Below, piece by piece: positions 7,186 through 16,775 of a stretch of DNA of 49,620 bases. A program made the position numbers and the translations under genes. The stretch is taken from positions 1-49,620 of the forward strand of contig NZ_LZKK01000311.1 in the NCBI RefSeq assembly GCF_001672815.1. The letters run 5' to 3'. Within the stretch, counting starts at the first letter, position 1. Each line of letters starts with the position of its first letter. The notes under the pieces were generated by a model that ran no database searches, had not been told where the DNA came from, and was given only the letters and a program-made list of their open reading frames with translations. This stretch comes from Mycobacterium sp. E796. GTDB taxonomy: Bacteria; Actinomycetota; Actinomycetes; Mycobacteriales; Mycobacteriaceae.

Positions 7186-9030
7186 TCAATCCGTGGCCTG
7201 AGCGACCCTCAGCTCTTGTTCGGCTCTATCCATCGCGGCCACCTTCTCGAGATCGATGATGGCGACCTTCTCGATCTCTGTGAGGGCGACCTTTTTGATA
7301 TCTGCGGAGGCGACCTTCTCGACGGCGGCTATGGCGATCCGCGTGCTCGTTTCGTGTTTGGACAGGGACCGCATGTGATCCCAGCCTTCGATCACCAGCC
7401 TCGGACTCTGGTCCTGCCCGCTGAACTCGTCCAGGTAATAACGGAGAGACTCACCCGTAGTGTGATCGACAAGAGGCACCCGGGAACTCAAGTGGAGATA
7501 CACCGTCCGTGTGCCGTGCGGAAGCTGTCCCAGCTCCCGAATCATGTGGAACAGGTTGAAACACACCAGGGGACCATCCAGGTACAGGTGGTAGGTGTCT
7601 TCATCGACTTCTCGTTTGGACACCGGATTGCGGAAGAGACTGAGGAAACGCACGCCGAAATTCGGCTTGGCGCATTCCGACGCGCTGTTCAGGCTGTGCC
7701 AGAGGCCCACGTACCACAGGTTCAGTACCAACTCCAGGACGATGCCGGTGACGATGCCCACCAGCAGGTCCGTCGTCACGGTCACGAGCACTGTGGTGAC
7801 GAAGACGACGAACTGCTCCGTCCCGATCCGCGCCATCTTGAGCCACAGCGCAGGCTTACAAAGCTTGTAGCCGATGAATACCAGGATGGCGCCCAGGACT
7901 GCCTTCGGGACCATGTTGATCACCTCACGGCCGAGCAGCACGAACGCCAGTAGGAAGCAGGCGTTGTAGAAGTTCGCCCATTGGGTCCGGCCGCCGGCCA
8001 TGATGTTCGCCGTGCTCTTCACCATGCCGGGGATGATCGTCAGTCCACCGAGCAGGCTGGAGACGCCGTTGGACGCGCCCATCGCCAGCAAGGTCTTGTC
8101 CGGATCGGAGCGGCGGCGATATGGGTCGATATTGTCCACGGCAGCGATCGTTGCCAGGGACTCGGTCGCGTCGATCAAGATCAGGGTGAGAACCAGGTAT
8201 GCCAAGGGCATCAGCAGTGCGGGGGTGCTGAATGCCTCGGCGAAGTGGGGGAAGACGATCCCGTGAAACAGCGAATCGGGCACGTTGATGAGCTTGGAAC
8301 TATCGAGCTTCAGGATGAATGTGCTGACCACCGTGCCGCCGACGAACACCCAGACGGGCGCCGGCATGATCTTCAGCAGCCGCAGGGGTAGGGCCGACAG
8401 CACAAAGAGCGCCACCACGCAACCAACTCCAAGGGCGAAGCACTTGCCGCTCATCGACGAGAGGTGGCTGGGCACTTCCTCCAGGACCGTCAAGAATTCG
8501 TGGGCCTCGAACTTCACTCCCATGAAGTGAGGAATCTGCCTCACGATGATCATCAGGCCGATCGCCGTCAGCATGCCGTGGATGGCCGCGGCCGGGAAGA
8601 TAGCGCTCAGGCGCGCCACCTTCAACTTGGCAAGGATCACCTGAATCACGCCAGCGATGGCGATCGCGACCAGGATCAGGGGGTAACCCACGGCCAGCAG
8701 ATCAGATGTCGGGGCGCCGTGCCCGAGGCGGGCCTGTCCCAGGGTGATCATGCCGGCGAACAGGGTCGGCGCCAGTCCCGCGGCTGGGCCGCTGATGGTC
8801 ACATACGAGCCACCCAACACCGGCAGGATGAACCCGGCGATGATCGCCGACATGATCCCGCAGACCGGCGGCGCACCCGAGGTGATTGCGATTCCCATCG
8901 AGAACGGAAGCGAGATCATCGCCACCGTGAGACCCGAGCGAAGGTCGTAGCGCCAGTGTTTGAGACCCGCCAGGCCGTTGCGGGGCTTTCCGGTCGGAAC
9001 GGCTGCCGGAACGGTTGTGGCTCGTAGCAC
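7186..9030 (-). CDS. SulP-family inorganic anion permease with STAS-like domain
   Basis: 614 residues from GTG 9030. The first 420 or so are hydrophobic and carry SulP hallmarks: a start like GLKHWRYDLRSGLTVAMISLP, then SGPAAGLAPTL. Roughly residues 440-560 resemble a STAS domain (DGPLVCFNLFHMI, LVDHTTGESLRYYL). The family imports sulfate or bicarbonate. Adjacent SbtA-type genes favour bicarbonate, as in BicA transporters, but sulfate fits the nearby sir/cys genes and cannot be excluded. The last 45 residues hold four tandem octapeptides. It converges with hemW at a 24-base gap. Two promoter motifs shared with the sbtA gene lie upstream. Confidence 0.85.
   Translation of the reverse strand: MLRATTVPAAVPTGKPRNGLAGLKHWRYDLRSGLTVAMISLPFSMGIAITSGAPPVCGIMSAIIAGFILPVLGGSYVTISGPAAGLAPTLFAGMITLGQARLGHGAPTSDLLAVGYPLILVAIAIAGVIQVILAKLKVARLSAIFPAAAIHGMLTAIGLMIIVRQIPHFMGVKFEAHEFLTVLEEVPSHLSSMSGKCFALGVGCVVALFVLSALPLRLLKIMPAPVWVFVGGTVVSTFILKLDSSKLINVPDSLFHGIVFPHFAEAFSTPALLMPLAYLVLTLILIDATESLATIAAVDNIDPYRRRSDPDKTLLAMGASNGVSSLLGGLTIIPGMVKSTANIMAGGRTQWANFYNACFLLAFVLLGREVINMVPKAVLGAILVFIGYKLCKPALWLKMARIGTEQFVVFVTTVLVTVTTDLLVGIVTGIVLELVLNLWYVGLWHSLNSASECAKPNFGVRFLSLFRNPVSKREVDEDTYHLYLDGPLVCFNLFHMIRELGQLPHGTRTVYLHLSSRVPLVDHTTGESLRYYLDEFSGQDQSPRLVIEGWDHMRSLSKHETSTRIAIAAVEKVASADIKKVALTEIEKVAIIDLEKVAAMDRAEQELRVAQATD
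7228..7323 (-). repeat. Four tandem 24-base (octapeptide) repeats in the SulP gene tail
   Basis: Codons 570-601 encode four contiguous eight-residue units of pattern [VIL]-[EK]-K-V-A-x-x-[DE], for example VEKVASAD and IEKVAIID. On the plus strand each unit carries a GGCGACCTTCTCGAT-like core. The phase is exactly 24 bases, so it looks like slippage or unequal crossing-over within a coding sequence. The predicted peptide is a charged amphipathic helix beyond the STAS-like domain. Confidence 0.8.
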
Positions 9031-9134
9031 AGTGGGCGCCCTCTCGACAACGGCTCGAACGGTTTGTGGGCCGAATTCATATGGAACTCATGCAGTTTCC
9101 TCCCCGCGGCATCCGTGACGGCCTCAGTTAACCG

Positions 9135-9175
9135 GTCTTTACGAACAATTGACATCACTTTTACGAACGATCGAC
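9135..9175. promoter_or_regulatory. Two direct copies of a 19-bp motif upstream of the SulP gene
   Basis: GTCTTTACGAACAATTGAC (9135-9153) and ACTTTTACGAACGATCGAC (9157-9175) share TTTACGAAC and the final GAC. They start 22 bases apart, about two helical turns. A third copy lies upstream of the first sbtA gene (10816-10834). They sit 105-145 bases ahead of the SulP start. Their position and spacing suggest a regulator binding the same face of DNA; its identity is unknown. Confidence 0.45.
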
Positions 9176-9377
9176 GCGCGCTGTGCAAGGTTGGAAACAT
9201 CTCGGAAACATCCAGTCCGCCTTGGGGTGTCGAACCTTCGGCCTGCCTGGCGTCATCAGGGCGTTGGGTCGGCCCGCATCGGGCCCTGTGTCGTTTGGCG
9301 CGCACAGACACCTCACTCGCCGCGAGACAGGCTGCTCCTCACGCGGTGGCGGATCCTGTCTCGCGCTAAATCCGTTC

Positions 9378-9444
9378 TTAGCTCCCCGGAGATCGGTACC
9401 AGTGCGAGACCAGGCGGGCGATCTCGACTCGAGCGGGATTGCGA
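9378..9444 (-). pseudogene. Relic of a third sbtA 3' end
   Basis: The 47 bases at 9398-9444 align to the 3' ends of both sbtA genes in the same orientation (for example CCAGGCGG(G/T)(C/T)GATCTCGA, then GCGGGATT). Translated, the relic reads EIARLVSHWY against EINRLVGHWF in the second copy, then runs to a stop at 9378-9380. One base is lost just upstream, breaking the frame. It lies 12 bases beyond the stop of the first intact sbtA, as expected from a former third tandem copy that was largely deleted. Confidence 0.6.
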
Positions 9445-9455
9445 GACGACGTTCG

Positions 9456-10700
9456 TCAGACGCCCGGGAACCAGTGCGCGACTAGGCGATTGAACTCGAT
9501 GTAGAGCGGGATCCCGATGGTGACGTTGTATGAGAACGTCAAACCCAGAGAAGCGGCCAGCGGCAGCGTCGGGCTGGCCTCGGGGATTGCCAGCCGCTGC
9601 ACCGCCGGCACAGTGATGTAGGACGCCGCGCCGCACAGCACCGCGAACAGCACGTACGTGCCGGGCTGGAAGTGGGTGTCGGTGAGGTCGGCGTAGGTGT
9701 AGGCGGCCAGAATCCCCAGGGCCGCAAACAAGTTGGGCGCCAACAGGCCAAAGGCGATGAAACCGCGGCCGGCAAGCTTGAGGTCGTGCAACTTACGGGA
9801 CGCCGTCATGCCCATCTCGAGTAGGAACAGGCACAGCACACCCTGGAACGCGGCGACGAAGAGCTCGTTCTGGTCGTGAACGACCTTCTGCCCCTGTAGT
9901 GCGCTGACGAAGCCGATGACGATGCCGCCGATCAGGAGGATGAGCCCGGGATTGAGGAACACCTCCTGCATCAGCTCCCTAGAGAAGATCGGCATCCTCT
10001 TGGCCTTCCCACGGGCCGGCCTGTCGTCGGGTTCCCAGTTCGGATGCTCCAGCTTTTCCAGCGAGAGTTCCAGCTCCTGCTCGACGCCTCGCTGGCCCTC
10101 GGCGCTGAGGCTCTCGCCGGGCAGGGGCCGCGCGGCGGTTCCGGGACCGACCCCGACGGTTACCGGTGCGACGTAGCCGGGCTCGTCGGGCATGTAGCCC
10201 GAATCGTTGAGACCCCGGTGGCGCAGCCGCATCACCAGGTACAGCGCCACCAGGCAGCCCGGAATCTCCATGATGGCCAACAGAACCGGCATGTAGGCGT
10301 TGAATGCGATACCCACGCCGGACAAGACGGCGACACACGTGGCGAAGGTTCCGGCCGAATCCGAACCGTAGTAGCCGGCGACCGTCGCGCGGTCGACTCG
10401 GCGCAGATGGGTCGTGTATTTCAGCACCACGTACGCCAGAACTCCGATGAGGAAGTTCAACGCGAAGCCCATCAACGCGAAGCCGGCGATGTTGTCGATG
10501 TCGGCCGGCTGGATCTTGGCGAGTTCTTCGCCCCCCTGCCAGCCGATCGACACCAGCAGATACATGGTCAGACCCTGATAGATCACATACGGAAACTCGA
10601 ACCGCACCTTCATGATTGGGATCAGGAATCCGAAGTAGAAGAACAGCAGTAGCGGCTTGAAGAGATTGTGGGTGAAGTTCTCCCAGAACTCATGAAGCAT
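9456..10700 (-). CDS. SbtA-type sodium-dependent bicarbonate permease, copy 1
   Basis: 414 residues with about ten hydrophobic segments in two halves (roughly 13-170 and 265-410), joined by a charged cytosolic loop (about 175-250, with GYMPDEPGYVAPV and the acidic EQELELSLEKLEHPNWEP). This is the layout of SbtA/DUF897 permeases, the high-affinity Na+/bicarbonate carriers first known from cyanobacteria. Start ATG 10700 follows GGAGG at good spacing. It is strongly similar to the adjacent copy 2 along its whole length. M. tuberculosis has a single gene, Rv2387, at this place between hemN and mbtI. No PII-like SbtB partner is encoded nearby. Substrate is inferred from the family. Confidence 0.85.
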   Translation of the reverse strand: MLHEFWENFTHNLFKPLLLFFYFGFLIPIMKVRFEFPYVIYQGLTMYLLVSIGWQGGEELAKIQPADIDNIAGFALMGFALNFLIGVLAYVVLKYTTHLRRVDRATVAGYYGSDSAGTFATCVAVLSGVGIAFNAYMPVLLAIMEIPGCLVALYLVMRLRHRGLNDSGYMPDEPGYVAPVTVGVGPGTAARPLPGESLSAEGQRGVEQELELSLEKLEHPNWEPDDRPARGKAKRMPIFSRELMQEVFLNPGLILLIGGIVIGFVSALQGQKVVHDQNELFVAAFQGVLCLFLLEMGMTASRKLHDLKLAGRGFIAFGLLAPNLFAALGILAAYTYADLTDTHFQPGTYVLFAVLCGAASYITVPAVQRLAIPEASPTLPLAASLGLTFSYNVTIGIPLYIEFNRLVAHWFPGV

Positions 10701-10815
10701 TAGCGCCTCCGACGGTCAATACGGCGGTGCCGCGGGCAGCGTCCAACGCCGGGGAGTCCACGAACACCATTAGTACCTTGGGGACTCACAGGACTCGAGT
10801 CAACGGAGTGAAGCT

Positions 10816-10834
10816 GTCTTTACGAATCGTTAAC
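10816..10834. promoter_or_regulatory. Third copy of the shared 19-bp motif, upstream of sbtA copy 1
   Basis: GTCTTTACGAATCGTTAAC lies 116 bases upstream of the first sbtA start. Its first 11 bases equal those of the copy at 9135, and its 3' end keeps the (G/A)AC. Within it ACGA-A-TCGT is palindromic. A shared element in front of the SulP gene and this sbtA suggests joint control. No clear copy was found ahead of sbtA copy 2. Confidence 0.4.
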
Positions 10835-10931
10835 AACGCGTAACCGGGGGACACAAACGTCCCGCCCGTCGCACCGGGTTAGACGCGACGCCGGCCAATG
10901 GCGTTGGGGGCCATCGGCCTTCGTCCAGGCT

Positions 10932-12170
10932 TTACGTGAACCAGTGCCCGACCAGGCGGTTGATCTCGATGTAGAGCGGGATTCCGATGGTGACGTTGTA
11001 GGAGAACGTCAAACCCAGCGATGCGGCCAGCGGCAGCGTCGGGCTCGCCTCCGGGATTGCCAGGCGCTGCACCGCCGGAACGGCGATGTAGGACGCCGCG
11101 CCACACAGCACCGCGAACAGCACGTAGGTCCCCGGCTTGAACTCGCTGTGGGTGAGGTAGGCATAGCTGTGCGCGACCAAGATCCCAAGCGGGGCAAAGA
11201 TGTTTGGGGCAAGCAGCCCGAAGAAGATGAAACCGAGGCCGGCCGATCGCAGGTCCTTCAGCTTGCGTGACGCCGTCATGCCCATCTCGAGCAGGAAAAG
11301 GCACAGCACGCCTTGGAATGCCAAGACGAAGAACTTGTCGTCGTCGGCGACGACCTTCTGTCCCTGCAGCCCACTGATGAGGCCGATGAGGATGCCGCCC
11401 ATCAGAAGCACGAGCCCGGGGTTGAGGAACACTTCCTGCAGCAACTCACGTGAGAAGATCGGCATCCGCTTGGGCTTGCCCAAGGCCGGGCTTTGATCGG
11501 GCTCCCAGTTCGGGTGCTCCAGCTTCTCCATCGAGAGCTCGAGCTCCTGCTCGACCCCCCGCTCGTTTTCGGCCGCGAGGCTCTGGCCGTGCGGCGGTCG
11601 CGCCGCGGTGCCGGGCCCGATCCCGACCTTGACCGGCGCGACGTAGCCGGGCTCGTCGGGCATGTAACCGGCTTCGCTCAGGCCGCGGTGGCGCAGCCGT
11701 GCCACCAGATACAGCGCGACCAGGCAGCCCGGAATCTCCATGACGGCCAACATGACCGGCATGTAGGCGTTGAACGCCATGCCGATGGCCGTCAGCACGG
11801 CCACGCAGGTGGCAAACGTTCCCGCCGAGTCCGACCCGTAATAGCCTGCGACCGTGGCCTTGTCGATTCGTCGCATCGAACTCATGCGCCCCAGGAGCAG
11901 GTAGGCCAACCCCCCGATCACGAAGTTCAACACGAAGCCCAGGACCAAGAAGCCCGTGATGGTGCCGATCTCGTCGGGCTTGATCTTGGCGAGCTCCTCA
12001 CCGCCGTGCCAACCGATGGCCAGCAGCAGGTACATCGTCAAGCCTTGGTAGATCACGTACGGGAACTCGAACCGCACCTTCAGGATTGGGATGAGGAAGC
12101 CGAAGTAAAAGAACAGCAGCAGCGGCTTGAACAGGTTGTGGGTGAAGTTGTGCCAGAACTCCTGCAGCAT
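10932..12170 (-). CDS. SbtA-type sodium-dependent bicarbonate permease, copy 2
   Basis: 412 residues, the same family and topology as copy 1: near-identical N-terminus (FTHNLFKPLLLFFYFGFLIP), shared central motif GYYGSDSAGTFATCVAVL, shared C-terminal SLGLTFSYNVTIGIPLYIE. Start ATG 12170 has a GAGAGG ribosome site. The most diverged parts are the cytosolic loop and the segment around residues 75-105. It is separated from copy 1 by 231 non-coding bases and has its own upstream region, so the copies may be regulated separately. This copy lies next to mbtI, the position of the single M. tuberculosis gene Rv2387. Confidence 0.85.
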   Translation of the reverse strand: MLQEFWHNFTHNLFKPLLLFFYFGFLIPILKVRFEFPYVIYQGLTMYLLLAIGWHGGEELAKIKPDEIGTITGFLVLGFVLNFVIGGLAYLLLGRMSSMRRIDKATVAGYYGSDSAGTFATCVAVLTAIGMAFNAYMPVMLAVMEIPGCLVALYLVARLRHRGLSEAGYMPDEPGYVAPVKVGIGPGTAARPPHGQSLAAENERGVEQELELSMEKLEHPNWEPDQSPALGKPKRMPIFSRELLQEVFLNPGLVLLMGGILIGLISGLQGQKVVADDDKFFVLAFQGVLCLFLLEMGMTASRKLKDLRSAGLGFIFFGLLAPNIFAPLGILVAHSYAYLTHSEFKPGTYVLFAVLCGAASYIAVPAVQRLAIPEASPTLPLAASLGLTFSYNVTIGIPLYIEINRLVGHWFT

Positions 12171-13902
<1,732 letters not shown>

Positions 13903-13909
13903 CCTCCGA

Positions 13910-13927
13910 GGCCGCTGTCCCGCGGCC
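13910..13927 (+). terminator. Hairpin after mbtI
   Basis: GGCCGC, the loop TGTCCC and GCGGCC form a perfect 6-bp GC stem beginning 7 bases after the mbtI stop. There is no T-run, as is common for mycobacterial hairpins. It could separate mbtI from the desaturase gene. Confidence 0.4.
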
Positions 13928-14010
13928 CCCCTTCCTCGGTGTGTCGCGGCTCTCCCAGCCATGGGACCTTTGGCCCTATTTCGCCTTTTCCCCGGCGTGT
14001 CATCTTGGTG

Positions 14011-14043
14011 TTACTGCATGACACAGTAAATTCAGTGTTACTG
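14011..14043. promoter_or_regulatory. Repeated TTACTG/CAGTAA palindromic element upstream of the desaturase gene
   Basis: TTACTG (14011-14016), CAGTAA (14024-14029) and TTACTG (14038-14043) alternate in orientation, giving two overlapping inverted repeats with 7- and 8-base spacers. They end 27 bases before the desaturase GTG. This fits a TetR-type operator. In mycobacteria desA1/desA2 are controlled by the acyl-CoA-responsive TetR regulator MadR, which is a reasonable candidate, though I cannot check its consensus here. Confidence 0.45.
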
Positions 14044-14070
14044 ATCGCAACACATAACTGGGAGGGCTCC

Positions 14071-15087
14071 GTGTCCGACGGCTTGACCAACTTGCAGCTA
14101 CTTCGCGAGCTAGAACCCGTGGTCGAAAAATTGCTCGACCGCCACCTTTCGCTGTTCAAGGAATGGAACCCGCACGACTACATCCCGTGGTCGGATGGCA
14201 AGAACTTCTACGCGCTGGACGGCCAGGACTGGGAGCCGGGGCAGAGCCGGCTGTCCGACGTGGCACAGGTCGCGATAGTGCAAAACCTGCTGACCGAGGA
14301 CAATCTGCCGTCATATCACCGCGAGATCGCGATGAACTTCACCATGGACGGCCCGTGGGGGCAGTGGGTGAACCGCTGGACCGCCGAGGAGAACAGGCAC
14401 AGCACCGCGTTGCGCGACTACCTCGTGGTCACGCGCGCGGTCGATCCGGTCGAGCTGGAGAAGCTACGGTTGGAGCAAATGACTCGAGGGTTCAGCCCCG
14501 GCCAGAACCACCAGGGCGACATGTTCGCTGACAGCCTGTTCGACTCGGTGATGTATGTGTCTTTTCAGGAGTTGGCCACCCGCGTTGCGCATCGCAACAC
14601 GGGCAAAGTCGCCAACGACACCATCGCGGAACAGCTGATGGCCCAGGTGTCGCACGACGAGAACCTGCACATGATCTTCTACCGGGACGTCAGCGCCGCG
14701 GGTCTGGACATCGCGCCCAACCAGGCGATGCGCTCGGTGCACCGGATCCTGCGCAACTTCAAGATGCCCGGGTTCACCGTGCCGGAGTTTCGGCGCAAGG
14801 CCGTGATCATCGCGGTCGGCGGCGTCTACGACCCGCGCATTCATCTCGACGAGGTGGTCATGCCGGTGCTGAAGAAATGGCGCATCTTCGAACGCGATGA
14901 CTTCACCGGCGAGGCGGCGCGGATGCGCGACGATCTCGGGGTGCTGGTCAAGGAACTCGAAGTGGCCAGCGACAAATTCGACGAATCCAAGCAGCGCTAC
15001 CTCGAGCGGGAGGCCCGCAAGACCGAACGGATCACCGCTGACAAAGTCCTCAAAACCGAAGGGACGCTGACGCTTAGCGGGCGCTAG
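14071..15087 (+). CDS. DesA-type acyl-[acyl-carrier-protein] desaturase within the mbt cluster
   Basis: 338 residues from GTG 14071, with a GGGAGGG ribosome site; DesA1 has the same length. It is very similar to mycobacterial DesA1 along its whole length (PVVEK, WNPHDYIPWSDGKN, VTEDNLPSYHREIAMN-like stretch). Both di-iron motifs are intact: EENRH and DENLH. The family introduces a double bond into ACP-bound fatty acid with ferredoxin and O2. It lies between mbtI and mbtA, where M. tuberculosis has mbtJ. It may supply unsaturated acyl chains for mycobactin, or be a mycolate/fatty-acid desaturase paralog parked here. It has its own palindromic promoter and no iron box that I can see. Confidence 0.88.
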   Translation: MSDGLTNLQLLRELEPVVEKLLDRHLSLFKEWNPHDYIPWSDGKNFYALDGQDWEPGQSRLSDVAQVAIVQNLLTEDNLPSYHREIAMNFTMDGPWGQWVNRWTAEENRHSTALRDYLVVTRAVDPVELEKLRLEQMTRGFSPGQNHQGDMFADSLFDSVMYVSFQELATRVAHRNTGKVANDTIAEQLMAQVSHDENLHMIFYRDVSAAGLDIAPNQAMRSVHRILRNFKMPGFTVPEFRRKAVIIAVGGVYDPRIHLDEVVMPVLKKWRIFERDDFTGEAARMRDDLGVLVKELEVASDKFDESKQRYLEREARKTERITADKVLKTEGTLTLSGR

Positions 15088-16727
15088 CCGTGGTCGTTCG
15101 CTCGCGCGATCGCCTTCTTGTCGACCTTGCCGATCGGCGTCGTGGGCAGCGCCGCCAGCGCGACCAGCACGTCGGGCCGGGCGTGGGCGGCCACGCCGCG
15201 CCCGTCGAGGTGGGCGTTGAGCTCGGCGAGGGTCAACGGTTCCCCTGCGAAAACGACCGCCGCGCAGATCTTCTCGCCAAGGTACGGATCCGGGAGCGGC
15301 ACGGCCGCGGCCGAACGGATCGCGGGATGGCTCAGCATGTGCTCTTCGAGTTCGGCCGCCGCGATCGTTTCGCCGGCGCGGCAGATCACGTCCTTGATCC
15401 GGCCGGTGACCACCAGGTAGCCGTCGTCCCTGCGGCGGACGAGATCACCGCTGCGGTAGAAGCCATCGGGATCGAAGCAGCGCTCGTTGTCGCGTTCGGC
15501 GCGGAAGTAGCCGTTGAGTGTGTAGGGCCCGCGCACCAGCAGCTCACCCTCTTCGCCGGGCGCCACCGACAGGCCGGCGCCGTCGACGATGCGCAACTCG
15601 TCGGCGGCACACAGCGGCCGGCCCTGGGTGTTCTCGACGATTTCCGGCGGATCGTCCGGGCGGGTGTAGCAGAGCAGCCCCTCGGCCATCCCGAACACCT
15701 GCTGCACGCCCGGCGTCAGCGAGGCGCGCACCAGGCGGGCGTCCGCCGGCTCCAGCCTCGCCCCGCCAATCTGTAAGAGCCGCAATGACTTCGGCGTCAC
15801 CGGCTCCCACTCACAGGCCTGGGCCCACAGCTTGGCCAGCGCCGGCACCAGGGCCGTCACGGTCACGCGGTGGCGCGCGATGGCCGCAAAGGCGGCCTCC
15901 GGACTGGGATCGGCGCCGAACACCGTCGTGGCGCCGACGGACATGGCGCCCAGCAGGCCGGGACAGGCCAGCGGAAAGTTGTGGCCCGCGGGCAGCACCG
16001 CGAGATAAACGTCGTCCGCCGTCAGCCGGCAGACCTCGGCGCTGGCCGTTGCGTTGAACACGTAGTCGTCGTGGGTGCGCGGGATCAGCTTGGGGGTGCC
16101 GGTGGTACCGCCCGAAACCAGCAGCAGCGCAGGCATTCCCGGGTCGGCCGGCGGGGACGGCGGATCGACGGTGCGTTGTTCGCACAGCTGCGTCCACCCC
16201 GTGAACTTCCCCGGGTCGCCGACGACGATCACATGCTTGAGCGCCGGGTGAGTATCGACGAGCTCACCCGCCATCGCCCGGTAGTCGAACCCGTTTGCGG
16301 CATCGGGTATCACGAGGGCCGTCGCGTCGCTGACGGTCGCGAAGTGGCCCAATTCGGCGGCCCGGTGGCCGGGCAGACACATCACCGGGATCGCGCCGGC
16401 CCGCAGCAGCCCGAACAGCGCCGCGGCGAATTCGCGGCCGTTCGGCAGCTGCAGCAGGACCCGGTCACCGGGCGCAACGCCCAGCGTGCGCAGCCCGATT
16501 GCGGCGCGGGTGGCCCGCTCGTCGAGGTCCGCGTAGCTGTATCCGGCGTCGGCCCTCGCGTCGACGACCGCGGTCCGGTTCGGCCAGCGGCGCGCCGCGT
16601 CGGTGAGGATCGTGTCCAGGGCGCGTCCCGTCCAGTAGCCCGCCGCGCGATACGACTCGGCCCGGCCGGCCGGGAACGGCACGAATCCCTCTAGGCCCGC
16701 CGATGGTCGCGTGAGGTTCGGGACCAT
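15084..16727 (-). CDS. mbtA: Salicyl-AMP ligase MbtA
   Basis: 547 residues. It activates salicylate as salicyl-AMP and loads it on the aryl carrier domain of MbtB. Adenylation signatures: LLLVSGGTTGTPK (residues 201-213), FGMAEGLLCYTR, GFYRSGDLVRR, GRIKDVICRAGE and the terminal catalytic Lys in PIGKVDKKAI. Start ATG 16727 has a GAGGAGACCG ribosome site. The 22 residues that a start at 16793 would add cross the regulatory region. It is divergent from mbtB under shared iron boxes, and its stop shares CTAG with the stop of the converging desaturase gene. Confidence 0.96.
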   Translation of the reverse strand: MVPNLTRPSAGLEGFVPFPAGRAESYRAAGYWTGRALDTILTDAARRWPNRTAVVDARADAGYSYADLDERATRAAIGLRTLGVAPGDRVLLQLPNGREFAAALFGLLRAGAIPVMCLPGHRAAELGHFATVSDATALVIPDAANGFDYRAMAGELVDTHPALKHVIVVGDPGKFTGWTQLCEQRTVDPPSPPADPGMPALLLVSGGTTGTPKLIPRTHDDYVFNATASAEVCRLTADDVYLAVLPAGHNFPLACPGLLGAMSVGATTVFGADPSPEAAFAAIARHRVTVTALVPALAKLWAQACEWEPVTPKSLRLLQIGGARLEPADARLVRASLTPGVQQVFGMAEGLLCYTRPDDPPEIVENTQGRPLCAADELRIVDGAGLSVAPGEEGELLVRGPYTLNGYFRAERDNERCFDPDGFYRSGDLVRRRDDGYLVVTGRIKDVICRAGETIAAAELEEHMLSHPAIRSAAAVPLPDPYLGEKICAAVVFAGEPLTLAELNAHLDGRGVAAHARPDVLVALAALPTTPIGKVDKKAIARANDHG

Positions 16728-16775
16728 CGGTCTCCTCGAGCTCGGGGGGTGGTAGCGGCGGCGCCAGGGATGAGG

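Larger units (their letters stand above)
9031..9455. other. Intergenic region between SulP gene and first sbtA gene
   Basis: 425 bases with no convincing gene. Reading toward the SulP gene it holds two copies of a 19-bp motif at 9135-9175. At the sbtA side it holds a degenerate copy of an sbtA 3' end (9378-9444). Short open frames here lack similarity and ribosome sites. Confidence 0.6.

Noticed and set aside
9313..9636. Minus-strand frame over the end of sbtA copy 1
   Set aside because: A shifted-frame reading of the sbtA 3' end. The useful signal in it is the relic copy, reported separately.
13939..14070. Extended N-terminus for the desaturase from ATG 13939
   Set aside because: It would translate through the TTACTG/CAGTAA promoter region. 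The GTG at 14071 has a ribosome site and gives the DesA1 length.
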